This document shows, one piece after another, positions 7,141 through 16,315 of a DNA stretch of 64,000 nucleotides. Source of the DNA: Vampirovibrionales bacterium. GTDB taxonomy: Bacteria; Cyanobacteriota; Vampirovibrionia; Vampirovibrionales; Vampirovibrionaceae. The stretch is taken from positions 620,001-684,000 of the forward strand of contig JADJRF010000005.1 of the NCBI GenBank assembly GCA_016712355.1, written 5' to 3'. Position 1 is the stretch's first letter. Every line of letters starts with the position of its first letter. The notes beneath the pieces are model-generated. The model was given only the letters and a program-made list of their open reading frames with translations, searched no databases and was not told where the DNA came from. The position numbers and the translations under genes are program-made.

Positions 7141-8289
7141 TCAACAGGAAGAGGCCGTCGCGCCGACGGTTTCTCGAATACCATTCGTGACGGCGTCAAT
7201 GACCTGCTGAATTTCCGCATCCGTCAATTCGGGAAACATCGGCAGGGACAGCACGCGCGCGCGCAGGCGTTCGCAGACAGGAAAATGCGATCGATCGCAG
7301 CCCAGCCCCGCATGGGTTTGCTGGTCATAGAGCGGAATGGGGTAATAAATCATCGAACCGACGCCCGCTTGGGCCAGCGCCTCCTGAAGGCGATCGCGCG
7401 CCGTGAGATCGTCGGTGCGCAATTGAATGGTGTATTGATGAAACGCATGAAGCGCGTCCGGCGGCGCGCTGGGCCTCGTCAACCAGTCTGACAACGGCTG
7501 AAGTCCGTCGCTATAGCGCGCGGCAATCCGGCGGCGCGCGTCGTTAAAGGCGTCGAGGTGAGGCAGTTTTACGCGTAAAACGGCAGCCTGCATTTCATCG
7601 AGGCGACTATTCAGGCCAGATTCTTCGTGATAGTAGCGTTTTCGGCTGCCATGGACGCGGAGCATGCGCAGGCGATCGGCCAGCGCGTCATCCTGCGTCG
7701 TGAGCAAGCCCCCGTCACCGAAGGCTCCGAGATTTTTAGTCGGAAAAAAGCTGAAACAGCCGACGTTGCCAAAACTCCCGACCTTTTGCCCGCGAACGTC
7801 GGCGCCCATGGCCTGGGCGCAATCTTCCACCACCCACAGGCCATGGCGGTGCGCCAACGCCTGAAGGGCCGCCATATCGGCTGGCAAGCCATAAAGATGA
7901 ACCGGCAGAATCGCGCGCGTGCGCGGCGTGATCAGCGCCTCGATACGCGCCACGTCCAGATTAAACGTCTGCGGATCGATATCCACAAAGACCGGGGTCG
8001 CCCCCACCTGCACAATCGCTTCGGAAGTGGCGATAAAGGTGAAGGGCGTGGTAATGACTTCATCGCCCGGGCCGATGCGCAGGGCCTTGAGCGCCAACAC
8101 CAGCGCATCGGTGCCGCTGGCGCAGCCGATCGCATGGCGCACGCCCAGATAACGCGCCGCTTCGGCTTCAAAGGCGCTGACCTGCGGGCCGAGAATATAC
8201 TGACCGGAGGCCGCGACCGCCACCAGGGCATCATCAAAGGCCTGCTGAAACTGCGCATATTGGCGGGTGATTTGAAAAATAGGAATCAT
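7141..8289 (-). CDS. DegT/DnrJ/EryC1 (ArnB-like) sugar aminotransferase
   Basis: The 382-residue protein belongs to the PLP-dependent aminotransferases that aminate keto groups of nucleotide sugars. Typical motifs are GCASGTDALVLAL, TTPFTFIATSEAI, PVHLYGLPADM, VEDCAQAMGA and FFPTKNLGAFGDGG, in which Lys forms the Schiff base with PLP. The closest well-known types are WbpE/WlbC-like enzymes acting on UDP-3-keto uronic acids, or FdtB-like enzymes. It directly follows an acyltransferase gene (stop TAG adjoining ATG), which would acetylate the new amine. Together they would make a 3-acetamido sugar for a surface polysaccharide, but the dehydrogenase that produces the keto sugar is not in the window. 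The exact substrate cannot be told. Confidence 0.85.
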   Translation of the reverse strand: MIPIFQITRQYAQFQQAFDDALVAVAASGQYILGPQVSAFEAEAARYLGVRHAIGCASGTDALVLALKALRIGPGDEVITTPFTFIATSEAIVQVGATPVFVDIDPQTFNLDVARIEALITPRTRAILPVHLYGLPADMAALQALAHRHGLWVVEDCAQAMGADVRGQKVGSFGNVGCFSFFPTKNLGAFGDGGLLTTQDDALADRLRMLRVHGSRKRYYHEESGLNSRLDEMQAAVLRVKLPHLDAFNDARRRIAARYSDGLQPLSDWLTRPSAPPDALHAFHQYTIQLRTDDLTARDRLQEALAQAGVGSMIYYPIPLYDQQTHAGLGCDRSHFPVCERLRARVLSLPMFPELTDAEIQQVIDAVTNGIRETVGATASSC

Positions 8290-8952
8290 CTAACCCGGAT
8301 GCCTTCGCTCAACGCTACCGGGCGTCGGCGGGCTCGCCAGCGTCACCTTTTCGGCGGATTCTCTCACATACCGACGGGCGCAGGGCAGGCAAGCCGCCCG
8401 ATCGTCCTGAAAGGTCAACGGCGCGCCGCATTCGCAACGCCAGCCGATTAAGGTAATCGGATTGCCGCATGCTACCGCAAAATCGGGGATATTTCTATCG
8501 ACCACGCCGCCCGCCTCGATAAAGCAGAAGCGTCCGAGCGTGACGCCGGCAGCGATGGCGCCATGGGCAGCGATCGTCGCGCCTTCTCGCGCCAGCGTGG
8601 GCGTAATGCGAGAGAGCGGCGCATGATTGGCCCGCAGGCGATCGAGCGGGGCCATTACCGTAGATGGGCCCCAATACACGCCGTTTTCCAGAATCGCCCC
8701 GCTCAGAATCATACTGTTATTGAGGATGCGAACATGATGGCCAATCATCACGCCCGCGCCGATAGTGACGTTTTGCCCGATATAGCAGCTATCGCCGATA
8801 ATCGCGCGGGTCATCACGTGCGCATAGCGATTAATGACGGTGTAGTCGCCGATGCGGCACGGGCGATCGACGCAGGCGGCCGTATGAATTGTCGCCGAGG
8901 CCGCGCAATAATCCATCAGGAGGGGATCGTCTTCTCCACGAATATCGGTCAT
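8290..8952 (-). CDS. Left-handed beta-helix sugar N-acyltransferase with C-terminal zinc ribbon
   Basis: The product resembles WbpD-type hexapeptide-repeat acetyltransferases. Residues about 15-165 show repeated [LIV]GxxxxI spacing, for example CRIGDYTVINRY, IIGDSCYIGQNVTIGAGVMIGHHV and GRFCFIEAGGVVDRNIP. I start at 8952, which has AAGAAGG eight bases upstream; a longer frame to 9066 would add 38 residues and nearly close the divergent intergenic space. The C-terminus carries WRCECGAPL and CLPCARRY, a probable CxC/CxxC zinc ribbon that I do not expect in WbpD. Its stop abuts the aminotransferase start, so the two form an operon, probably for N-acetylation of the aminated nucleotide sugar. Confidence 0.8.
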   Translation of the reverse strand: MTDIRGEDDPLLMDYCAASATIHTAACVDRPCRIGDYTVINRYAHVMTRAIIGDSCYIGQNVTIGAGVMIGHHVRILNNSMILSGAILENGVYWGPSTVMAPLDRLRANHAPLSRITPTLAREGATIAAHGAIAAGVTLGRFCFIEAGGVVDRNIPDFAVACGNPITLIGWRCECGAPLTFQDDRAACLPCARRYVRESAEKVTLASPPTPGSVERRHPG

Positions 8953-9125
8953 TCGGAGCCTTCTTGCATTGAGAGCGTCTACGCGACTGGCATCGTACGG
9001 AGATCGCGCCGCTGGCGCAAGCGCGGCCCGAAGGCCCGCATCGCCGGCGAGGGCGCTTTGGCACAAGCCCTTGTTAATGCTACTATCAGGGGCGTGGTCG
9101 TGTGACGCGAGGCTTGGCAGAGAGT

Positions 9126-10331
9126 ATGGCCGTGCAATTCAAGCTGCCCGATATAGGCGAAGGCATTGCGGAAGGCGAAATCGTCCGTTGGCTGGCCAAC
9201 GTAGGCGATTGCGTCAGCGAAGATCAGCCGCTGGTTGAAATTATGACCGACAAGGTGACGGCCGAAATCCCCTCGCCTTGTGCAGGCTTGATTACCGAGC
9301 GCTTTGGCGGCGAAGGCGATATCGTCAAAGTCGGCGCCGTGATTCTGGTCATTGACGACGCGCAGGCCTCTGACGGCGGCGCCTGCGCCATCGCCGCGGC
9401 CCCGCCGCCAATTGCGCCGCTGCCGCCCGCTTCTTCCGCGCTGGCGGCGCCCGCCACGCGCAAGCGCGCCCGCGAACTCGGCGTGGATCTGGCCCGCGTC
9501 ACCGGCACGGGCCCCCATGGGCGCATCACCCCGCAAGACGTTGAACGCGTGGCCCGCCGCGACGCGGAAGAAACCGGCGCAGAGTTCAAGGCCGCCGACC
9601 GCCCGGCCTCCGCTTTTCCAGAGCCTGAAAAACGTACGCCCTTTATCGGCGTGCGCCGCCGCATCGCCGAACATCTGACGCAAGCCAAGCGCACGGCGCC
9701 GCACTTCGCCTACGTCGAAGAAACCGACATGACGGCGCTGGTGGCCATGCGCCGCCAGCTCAAAGGCGAGGCCGACGCGCGCCACGTCAAACTGACCTAT
9801 CTGCCCTTTATCATCAAGGCCGTGATTGCAGGGCTTAAAGCGTTCCCCATTCTCAACAGCGCGCTGGAAGAGCCTTCGGGCGAAGACGGGCGCGTCGAAC
9901 TGGTCACCAAGTACTATTATCATATTGGCGTGGCAACCGCCACTGAGCAGGGGCTCATGGTCCCGGTCGTCAAGCACGCCGACCGGCGCGACGTGTTTCA
10001 ACTGGCTGAGGCTATTCAGGACTTGTCGAATCGGGCGAAAACCGGACGCCTGAAACCCGAAGAGGCCGGCGGCGGCACGTTTACGATTACCAGCATCGGC
10101 TCTATCGGCGGCTTGTTCGGCATCCCCATTATCAACGCCCCGGAAGTCGGCATTCTCGGCGTCAATAAAATCGCGCCGCGCCCCGTCGTCCGCGACGGCG
10201 CCATTGTGATCCGCGAGATGATGCACCTGTCGATGTGCGGCGATCATCGCGTCGTCGATGGCGCCGAAGCCGCCCAATTCATGAAAATCGTCATCGAGTC
10301 GCTGGAGAATCCGGCGCGCCTGCTGCTTTAG
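9126..10331 (+). CDS. Dihydrolipoamide acyltransferase (E2 of a 2-oxoacid dehydrogenase)
   Basis: The 401-residue protein has the E2 order: lipoyl domain (1-80) with the modified Lys in EIMTDKVTAEIP, a Pro/Ala linker, a peripheral-subunit-binding domain (ATRKRARELGVDL...GRITPQDV, about 115-150), and the catalytic domain (about 175-400) with the acyltransferase motif CGDHRVVDG near the end. LPDIGEGIAEGE is typical of branched-chain or generic E2 rather than pyruvate E2. No E1 or E3 gene is adjacent, which is unusual; these may lie elsewhere. I start at ATG 9126 after CAGAGAG; a GTG at 9102 is an alternative. A fluoride channel gene follows 23 bases later and may share the transcript. Confidence 0.88.
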   Translation: MAVQFKLPDIGEGIAEGEIVRWLANVGDCVSEDQPLVEIMTDKVTAEIPSPCAGLITERFGGEGDIVKVGAVILVIDDAQASDGGACAIAAAPPPIAPLPPASSALAAPATRKRARELGVDLARVTGTGPHGRITPQDVERVARRDAEETGAEFKAADRPASAFPEPEKRTPFIGVRRRIAEHLTQAKRTAPHFAYVEETDMTALVAMRRQLKGEADARHVKLTYLPFIIKAVIAGLKAFPILNSALEEPSGEDGRVELVTKYYYHIGVATATEQGLMVPVVKHADRRDVFQLAEAIQDLSNRAKTGRLKPEEAGGGTFTITSIGSIGGLFGIPIINAPEVGILGVNKIAPRPVVRDGAIVIREMMHLSMCGDHRVVDGAEAAQFMKIVIESLENPARLLL

Positions 10332-10354
10332 CCGCCTCTCTGATGAAGGCTCCG

Positions 10355-10750
10355 ATGAACGCCGTATGGCTTTTAATGCTGGGCGGCTGCGCCGGAACCC
10401 TCAGCCGGTATTACGTCGGACGCTGGGCGCAACAGGCGTGGGGCGCCCACTGGCCCTATGGCACGCTTCTTGTGAATCTCTGCGGGTGTCTGCTCATTGG
10501 CGCGGCGCTGGCTTTTAGCGAGCAGACGCGCTGGTTTCCCGCGTGGGCTCGGATTTTGGCCGTCAGCGGCTTTTTGGGCGCACTGACGACATTCTCGACC
10601 CTGGAGCTGGAAGCCCTGCTGATGGCGCGCGATGGGCAGTGGGGGCGGATGGCCGCGTACCTGGGCGTCAGCGTCGCGTGCGGTCTGGCGCTGGCCTGGC
10701 TGGGATATGTTGTCAGCGCCCGGCTCATTCGCCTTTCCGGCAGCGCCTGA
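10355..10750 (+). CDS. crcB: Fluoride-specific ion channel FluC/CrcB
   Basis: The 131-residue membrane protein exports fluoride passively as a dual-topology dimer. It has four hydrophobic segments and the family signatures GGCAGTLSRYYV, YGTLLVNLCGCLLIG (the conserved Asn) and GFLGALTTFSTLELE (phenylalanine/threonine track of the pore). I start at ATG 10355, preceded by GAAGG; the in-frame ATG at 10343 is possible. I saw no clear fluoride riboswitch ahead of it, only 23 bases separate it from the E2 gene, and it is probably carried on that transcript. Confidence 0.9.
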   Translation: MNAVWLLMLGGCAGTLSRYYVGRWAQQAWGAHWPYGTLLVNLCGCLLIGAALAFSEQTRWFPAWARILAVSGFLGALTTFSTLELEALLMARDGQWGRMAAYLGVSVACGLALAWLGYVVSARLIRLSGSA

Positions 10751-10895
10751 GGGCGGTCACAAGCGAGGATCGGCGCGTTGAGCGCGAAAACGCGGGAGCT
10801 ATTCAGGCCCATTCGCCTGTATGAGACAATTTGTTTCTATTAATTGTTTTTATAATTATAAAATAATTTACACGCGCATGATGGAGAACGGAGAG

Positions 10896-11192
10896 ATGAA
10901 CACCCTTGGCCCCGCGCTGACAGCGGCGTCAGGCGTCCACGACTGGGGCGCGCGCCTATTTGCGCTGAATGACGCCATCATGAGAAGCGCCAATGAAGCA
11001 TGGAAGGCGGATACGCCTGAAAAAATCGCCGCGCTGGGCGCGCAGGACAAATGGCTGGGCGTTCAGCGCGCCCATGCCGACGTCATGCTCGAAGCGCACT
11101 GTGCGCTAGACGAATACAATGAGGAAAGACGGCGTAAAAGCCGCGACATGGAGGCATCGCGGGCCATGATGTCTTTCGACGGCGACGGGTAA
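10896..11192 (+). CDS. Small hypothetical protein
   Basis: A 98-residue, mostly helical, charged protein from ATG 10896 (ATGs at 10878 and 10881 are in-frame alternatives with the ribosome site ambiguous). It begins MNTLGPALTAASGVHDW and ends with ERRRKSRDMEASRAMMSFDGDG. I see no signal peptide, membrane segment or known motif. It sits between crcB and the malic enzyme with its own AT-rich upstream segment (10826-10870) that contains a TATAAT at 10851. The codon use matches neighbouring genes, so I think it is real, but no function can be inferred. Confidence 0.5.
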   Translation: MNTLGPALTAASGVHDWGARLFALNDAIMRSANEAWKADTPEKIAALGAQDKWLGVQRAHADVMLEAHCALDEYNEERRRKSRDMEASRAMMSFDGDG

Positions 11193-11456
11193 AGCGCGGA
11201 GAGTTCATTCAAGCGGACTCCCCTCACGCGTCGCCCTTAGGGGCGGCGCCTTTGTGGTAAGATAACCGCACGCTGAATTGAATCAGGCGAGGGGTCCCTC
11301 ACGCCCGACTCGCCGACTGTCTTCTCTCCTCTCTGTGTTTGAGTTGTTTCTGTGCTGAGGCGCGTTCTCGTGGCAAGCGCGCTATTTGTTTCTACTGGGC
11401 GATGATCCCGGCGTTGAGACGCGCGCGGGGGATTCAAAAAAAGGAGATACGCGCGT

Positions 11457-13973
11457 ATGACCGCTGACACTGGCATTGAGTATCGTCGCAAATATCGCGG
11501 ACTCATCGGCATTCGGCCCAAGGCGCCGGTGCGAGACGCCGAAACCCTGAGTCTGGTGTATACGCCGGGCGTCGCCAAGCCGTGTCTGGAGATTGCGCGC
11601 GACTTTCTGACCTCGTTTGACTACACCATGCGCGGCAACACTGTCGCGATCGTCTCGGACGGGTCCAGCGTGTACGGCATGGGCAATATCGGCGCCACAG
11701 CCGCCATTCCGATGCTGGAAACCAAAAGCGTCTTCCATAAGACCTTCGCCGGAATTGATGGTTTTCCCATTGCGCTCGACACTCAGGACGTCGATGAGAT
11801 CGTCGAAACGATCCGGTATCTGTCGCCGACGTTTGGGGGCATTCACCTCGAAGATATCTCGTCTCCGCGCTGTTTTTCGATTTGCGAGCGCCTTAAGCGC
11901 GCCATTTCGCTGCCGATTATCCACACGGATCAGGAAGCGACCGCCGTGGTCGTCTACGCCGGACTGATTAACGCGCTGAAACTCACGGGCCGACGGCTCG
12001 AAGACGCGCGCGTGGTCATCGCCGGGGCCGGAGCCTCGGGCGTGGCGACAGCACGGATGTTGCACAAACTGGGCGTTGGCGATATCAAGGTCTGCGATCG
12101 CCATGGAGCCTTGTATTACCGCCGGACGGAAGGACTTAACTGGATTAAATCCGAGCTGGCGCGCCTCACCAATCCCCATGATAAAAAAGGCTCGCTCGCC
12201 GAGATGCTCGTGGGCGCCGATATCTTCATCGGCCTGGCGCATCGCGATCTGGTCAGCGGCGAGATGATTCGCGCCATGGCGCCGGATCCGATTGTACTGG
12301 CGCTGGCGCTGTCAGAACCGGAAATCCCTTACGAAGACGCCCGGGCCGCTGGCGCGCGCGTGGTCGCCACCGGACGCAGCGATTTTCCCAATCAAATGAA
12401 CTGCTCGATGGTGTATCCCGGCCTGTTTCGCGGCGCGCTCGACGTGCGCGCGACCTGCGTCACCCACGAGATGCTGACGGCCGCCGCGCGCGCCGTGGCC
12501 GAGCTGGTGAGCGAAAATCAGCTCAACGAGGCCTGCATTCTGCCGGATGCCATGGACTACCGCATTGCCGCCAAAGTGGCGCGCGCCGTGGCAGCCGAAG
12601 CCATGGCGGGCGGCCAGGCCCAGCGGCAAGTCGATCCTCAGGCAGTGGAAGACAAAGTGATGCGCTTTGTCTACGAAGGCCCCGGCGCCTGGGTCGAGCC
12701 GCCCTCGCCGCAACCCAAGACCCGCGACGAAGAGGCGCTGGAACTGCACAAACGCTATCAGGGCGTGATGGAAATCACCGCGCATGTGCCCATTCGCGAT
12801 ACGCACATCTATAACCTGCTGTACGCCCAGCCCCACGCCTCGCAACCCTGCCGCCTGCTGCAGGAACACCCGGAACAGGCCTACGACGTTACGCTCAAGA
12901 ACAATCTGGTAGCGATTGTCACCGACGGCAGCGCAGTGCTGGGACTTGGCAACATCGGCCCCGGCGCAGGCCTGCCGGTGATGGAAGGCAAGGCTGTGCT
13001 GTTTAAAACCTTCGGCGGCGTCGAAGCCGTGCCCATTTGCCTGCGCACGCAAGAGGTCGAAGAGATCATCAAGACGGTCAAGCTCATTGCGCCGGTCTTT
13101 GGCGGCATCAATCTGGAAGATATCGCGGCGCCGCGCTGCTTTGAAGTCGAACAGCGGCTGGTCGACGAGCTGGATATCCCCGTCTTTCACGACGATCAAC
13201 ATGGCACCGCCGTGGTCGTGGTCGCCGGGATGCTCAACGCCGTGAAGGCTTTGGGCAAAAGCCTCAGCGAGATTCATCTGGTCGTCAATGGCGCTGGGGC
13301 TTCTGCGCTGAGCGTCTCCAAACTGCTGATGCGCGCTGGCGTGCGCGATATCACCATTTGCGACACCAAAGGCGTGATCTGGCGAGGTCGCAAAGAGGGC
13401 ATGAATCCCTTTAAAGAGCAGATCGCCGAAGTCACCAATCTGGCCGACAAACGCGGCGCGCTGGAAGACGTTCTGGCCGGAGCCGACGCGTTTCTGGGTC
13501 TGTCTGCCGCCGGTATGCTCAAGCCTGCGATGGTGCAGACGATGGCGCCCAATCCCATCATTTTTGCGCTGGCCAACCCCACGCCGGAAATCATGCCGAA
13601 TGAGGCGCTGGCCGCTGGCGCCGCCGTGGTCGCCACCGGGCGCAGCGATTTCCCCAATCAGGTGAACAACTCGCTGGCGTTTCCCGGCATCTTTCGCGGC
13701 GCGCTCGACGTGCGGGCCTCGCGCATTAACGACGAGATGAAGCTCGCCGCCGCCCATGCGATCGCTTCGCTGATCGGCGAAGAAGAGCTGGCCAAACGGG
13801 TGATTATTCCCTCATCGCTGGATTTTCGGGTGTCGCCCGCAGTCGCAGGCGCGGTGGCCGAAGCCGCCATCGCCACCGGCGTTGCGCGCCAGCCCATGGC
13901 CCCGGCCGACGTTCAGCGCCAGCTCAAGGGCTTTTTATACGAAGGTCATCTCGCCGCCACCGGCGCCGGGTAA
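11457..13973 (+). CDS. Tandem double malic enzyme fusion
   Basis: The 838-residue protein holds two full malic enzyme units (about 1-400 and 426-838) and no phosphotransacetylase-like tail, unlike MaeB. Malic enzymes decarboxylate malate to pyruvate with NAD(P). Unit 1 keeps SLVYTPGVAKPC (Tyr35) and the Lys in METKSVFHK-like context (LETKSVFHK), but has HTDQEAT (156-162) in place of HDDQHGT, LALSEPEI instead of ANPTPEI, and NQMNC instead of NQVNN. Unit 2 keeps MEGKAVLFK, LEDIAAPRCF, HDDQHGTA (578-585), ANPTPEI and NQVNN, but its N-terminal loop reads LLYAQPHASQPC (Tyr456 kept, TPGV lost). Both have dinucleotide-binding GAGAS motifs. AAAGGAG lies 10 bases before the ATG. Unit 2 is likely the main catalyst and unit 1 regulatory or specialised. 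Confidence 0.9.
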   Translation: MTADTGIEYRRKYRGLIGIRPKAPVRDAETLSLVYTPGVAKPCLEIARDFLTSFDYTMRGNTVAIVSDGSSVYGMGNIGATAAIPMLETKSVFHKTFAGIDGFPIALDTQDVDEIVETIRYLSPTFGGIHLEDISSPRCFSICERLKRAISLPIIHTDQEATAVVVYAGLINALKLTGRRLEDARVVIAGAGASGVATARMLHKLGVGDIKVCDRHGALYYRRTEGLNWIKSELARLTNPHDKKGSLAEMLVGADIFIGLAHRDLVSGEMIRAMAPDPIVLALALSEPEIPYEDARAAGARVVATGRSDFPNQMNCSMVYPGLFRGALDVRATCVTHEMLTAAARAVAELVSENQLNEACILPDAMDYRIAAKVARAVAAEAMAGGQAQRQVDPQAVEDKVMRFVYEGPGAWVEPPSPQPKTRDEEALELHKRYQGVMEITAHVPIRDTHIYNLLYAQPHASQPCRLLQEHPEQAYDVTLKNNLVAIVTDGSAVLGLGNIGPGAGLPVMEGKAVLFKTFGGVEAVPICLRTQEVEEIIKTVKLIAPVFGGINLEDIAAPRCFEVEQRLVDELDIPVFHDDQHGTAVVVVAGMLNAVKALGKSLSEIHLVVNGAGASALSVSKLLMRAGVRDITICDTKGVIWRGRKEGMNPFKEQIAEVTNLADKRGALEDVLAGADAFLGLSAAGMLKPAMVQTMAPNPIIFALANPTPEIMPNEALAAGAAVVATGRSDFPNQVNNSLAFPGIFRGALDVRASRINDEMKLAAAHAIASLIGEEELAKRVIIPSSLDFRVSPAVAGAVAEAAIATGVARQPMAPADVQRQLKGFLYEGHLAATGAG

Positions 13974-14086
13974 GGCGCGGGCAAGGCTCGGATCAGGCGC
14001 CTCAAAAATGCGGGCGCACAAATTTCATTCTTTTGTTTTCATGCCATTAGAAAAGTTATTTGAGCAAGCCAGCAAGGGGATGCGTC

Positions 14087-14800
14087 ATGGGAACATCGGG
14101 GGTCAGTTGGTCCGCGTTTCATCGGCTGGAAGACTTTAAAAACGGCGACCTCATCAACGGCCAAAACGGCGTACCGGAAGTCTTTGAGGTGCGGGCCGAC
14201 CGGATGCGCGGCAAAACCCTGTCTCTGATTCTGGGACAAGAAGATAGGCTGATCGAGAGTTCTGATCCCAAGCTATGGAAAATCGGCACTCGGAGGGCGA
14301 TCACGGCGGATTGTATAGAAGAACTCTCCGAAAACGCGACCTATCAGACGCAAGTGAGCCTGGTGACCTGCCGCCCGGATCCGCCAGAGGACAGCCGACA
14401 GTCTACTGTACAGTTGCTGGAACAGTCGCCCCGAGGCCTTAACGTCGAGAACGGGAGGCGCGACCTCGTAGTGGCGGAACCCCATTTCATGAAGCCCGGG
14501 CGCCCTTACGAGGTCGTGGCGGACGGCAACGATCAACTCTGGCTAAGAGGGGACGCCCCCTGGATTCTCACCGGCCTTCACATGACGCAAGCGGATCGCT
14601 TTTGTCTGGAATTAACGAATCCGGACAGCGGGGTCCGCGTTTCGTATGACGCGCCGATCCGCAACGCCAGCCGGGGAGCCCGGATTAGGGGGCTCAAAAC
14701 CAACACAGAGGACCTTCCCCCAGAGCAGCGCGACGCATTAACAGCCTATTGGCAAGCCGTCCAAGACCATCAGGACAATACAGGCTTCAATCCCTTCTGA
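14087..14800 (+). CDS. Hypothetical protein
   Basis: A 237-residue protein starting at ATG 14087 after AAGGGG with a 7-base spacing; the in-frame codon at 14060 lacks such a site. It begins MGTSGVSWSAFHRLEDFKNG and is rich in beta-type segments alternating with charged turns, without a signal peptide or membrane helix. No family is recognised. A 113-base intergenic stretch with an AT-rich patch separates it from the malic enzyme gene, so it may have its own promoter. Its codon use (agg, acg, gac) is slightly more mixed than that of the flanking metabolic genes. Confidence 0.55.
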   Translation: MGTSGVSWSAFHRLEDFKNGDLINGQNGVPEVFEVRADRMRGKTLSLILGQEDRLIESSDPKLWKIGTRRAITADCIEELSENATYQTQVSLVTCRPDPPEDSRQSTVQLLEQSPRGLNVENGRRDLVVAEPHFMKPGRPYEVVADGNDQLWLRGDAPWILTGLHMTQADRFCLELTNPDSGVRVSYDAPIRNASRGARIRGLKTNTEDLPPEQRDALTAYWQAVQDHQDNTGFNPF

Positions 14801-14808
14801 AAAGCCGC

Positions 14809-14835
14809 AGGCGCGATCTTCGCAAGACCGCGCCT
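14809..14835. terminator. Hairpin between convergent genes, possible bidirectional terminator
   Basis: AGGCGCG/CGCGCCT and TCTT/AAGA pair with single mismatches around a CGC loop. It lies between the stops at 14800 and 14857. T tracts are poor on both sides, so termination efficiency is uncertain. Confidence 0.5.
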
Positions 14836-14856
14836 ACTATTGCTGAAAAACGTCGC

Positions 14857-15285
14857 TTAGACCTCAGAGGTACACTGCGGGCAGCGTTTGGCCTCAATCG
14901 GAATGGGCGAACAACAGAACGGGCAGGGCTTGGTCGTGGGCGTCGCTTCGACCGGCTTGGTCATCAGGCGATTCACTTGGCGCACCAGCATGAACACCGC
15001 AAAGGCGACAATCAGGAAGTTGACCAGCGCATTAATGAACAACCCGTAATTAATCGTCACGGCCCCAGCCTTCTGGGCTTCGGCCAGGGTGGAAAACGTC
15101 CCGCCCGTCAACGAAAAATACAGGTTGGCAAAATCCACTTTGCCCAATAACAGCCCAATGGGCGGCATGATGATATCATCGACCAGCGATTGGGTAATTT
15201 TGCCGAACGAGGCCCCGATAATGACCCCGACGGCCAGATCCAGCACATTCCCGCGTTGCAAAAACTGTTTAAAATCTTTCCACAT
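14857..15285 (-). CDS. mscL: Large-conductance mechanosensitive channel with zinc ribbon
   Basis: MscL opens under membrane tension to release solutes during osmotic downshock. The 142-residue protein starts at ATG 15285 (AGGAGT upstream) with [21 protein letters not shown], the amphipathic N-terminus and TM1, then a periplasmic loop and TM2 ([21 protein letters not shown]). The C-terminus replaces the usual charged helix with CPFC...RCPQC, a four-cysteine zinc ribbon. I have seen this variant in cyanobacteria and some other phyla. A candidate promoter TTTACC, 18 bases, TATACT lies upstream (15350-15321). Confidence 0.92.
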   Translation of the reverse strand: MWKDFKQFLQRGNVLDLAVGVIIGASFGKITQSLVDDIIMPPIGLLLGKVDFANLYFSLTGGTFSTLAEAQKAGAVTINYGLFINALVNFLIVAFAVFMLVRQVNRLMTKPVEATPTTKPCPFCCSPIPIEAKRCPQCTSEV

Positions 15286-15320
15286 CAGAGACAGACTCCT
15301 GAAAAAACGCGACGGGATTG

Positions 15321-15350
15321 AGTATACGGCATCGCATGCCAGACGGTAAA
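15321..15350 (-). promoter_or_regulatory. Candidate promoter of mscL
   Basis: Minus-strand TTTACC and TATACT with an 18-base spacer lie about 36 bases upstream of the mscL ATG. The -10 is good and the -35 weak. Confidence 0.4.
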
Positions 15351-15370
15351 GCACAAGCGGGGCATCTGAT

Positions 15371-16315
15371 TCACACGATCGCCGCAGACGACAGCCTGTC
15401 TAAAGCCGCTTGTAACACCTCGTCCTGCGTCATCGTATCGCGCGCGATCCAGTGAATCTCCCCGTTGCGCCGGAACCACGTCCGTTGGCGCCGCGCATAC
15501 TGATGAATCTGCGTGCGAATAGAGGCCACGGCTTGCGGCAGCGTCCATTCGCCTTGCGCCACGCGCATCAGCTCGGGGTAGCCATGGGTGGCGCATAATG
15601 CATGGGCCTGCGGGCCGTAACGCGCCATCAGCGCCTCGGTTTCGCCGAGCCAGCCGGCGGCGAGCATCGCGTCAATCCGCGCGTCAATCACATCCCGGTG
15701 CGCGTCGCGATCATCAAACGTCAGCCCCAGCCAGATCACCGCCCCCGGCGTCTGCGCCGATGCGGTCGGCTGCGGCGTCGGCGCGCCGCTAAAGTGAATA
15801 ATTTCCAGCGCGCGCACCACCCGCGAGCGATTATGCGGATGCAGTTGCGCGGCCCGGCGCGGATCGCGGCGCAGCAGGCTCGCATACAAGGCGTCATCGC
15901 TCTGATCTTGAAGCGAGGCGCGAAACGTCTCATCCGGCGCAATCTCAGGAATAAACCCGTCCTGAAGCAGGGCGTTTAAATAGAATCCCGTGCCGCCGGC
16001 AATAATGGCAAGGCGTTGGCGCGCATCGATGTCGCGCAAGGCTTCCAGCGCGTCATCACGATAGCGCGCAGCGCTGTAGCGCTCCAAGGGGCTTGCCACA
16101 TCCAGCAGATAATGCCTCACGCCGCCTTGCTCCGCTTCAGAAGGCTTGGCGGAGCCGATGGTCAGCTCGCGATAAATCTGGCGCGAGTCGGCGGAAATCA
16201 CGTCGCCATGCAGCCGCTGGGCGAGGGCGACCGCCAGAGCGGTTTTACCGGTTGCCGTCGGACCGACCAGCGCAATCAGAGGGCGACGCGGACCGCAGGC
16301 GGACGCCGGACTCAC
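15371..16315 (-). CDS. miaA: tRNA dimethylallyltransferase
   Basis: MiaA transfers a dimethylallyl group to A37 of tRNAs that read codons starting with U. The product has the P-loop GPTATGKT near residue 16, [37 protein letters not shown] and GYPEL with the conserved helix near the C-terminus. I choose the GTG at 16315, which overlaps the preceding TGA (GTGA); the open frame continues upstream, but only into a region coding for another protein. That gives 314 residues, the usual size. tRNA-Leu(CAA), which reads UUG, is a likely substrate. It is translationally coupled to the membrane-protein gene before it. Confidence 0.9.
   Translation of the reverse strand: MSPASACGPRRPLIALVGPTATGKTALAVALAQRLHGDVISADSRQIYRELTIGSAKPSEAEQGGVRHYLLDVASPLERYSAARYRDDALEALRDIDARQRLAIIAGGTGFYLNALLQDGFIPEIAPDETFRASLQDQSDDALYASLLRRDPRRAAQLHPHNRSRVVRALEIIHFSGAPTPQPTASAQTPGAVIWLGLTFDDRDAHRDVIDARIDAMLAAGWLGETEALMARYGPQAHALCATHGYPELMRVAQGEWTLPQAVASIRTQIHQYARRQRTWFRRNGEIHWIARDTMTQDEVLQAALDRLSSAAIV

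Noticed and set aside
8979..10277. 432-codon minus-strand frame opposite the E2 gene
   Set aside because: Shadow of the E2 frame with a His/Asp/Gly-rich composition typical of antisense GC-rich DNA.
12312..13757. 481-codon minus-strand frame opposite the malic enzyme
   Set aside because: Antisense shadow without motifs; the plus strand encodes conserved malic enzyme signatures throughout.
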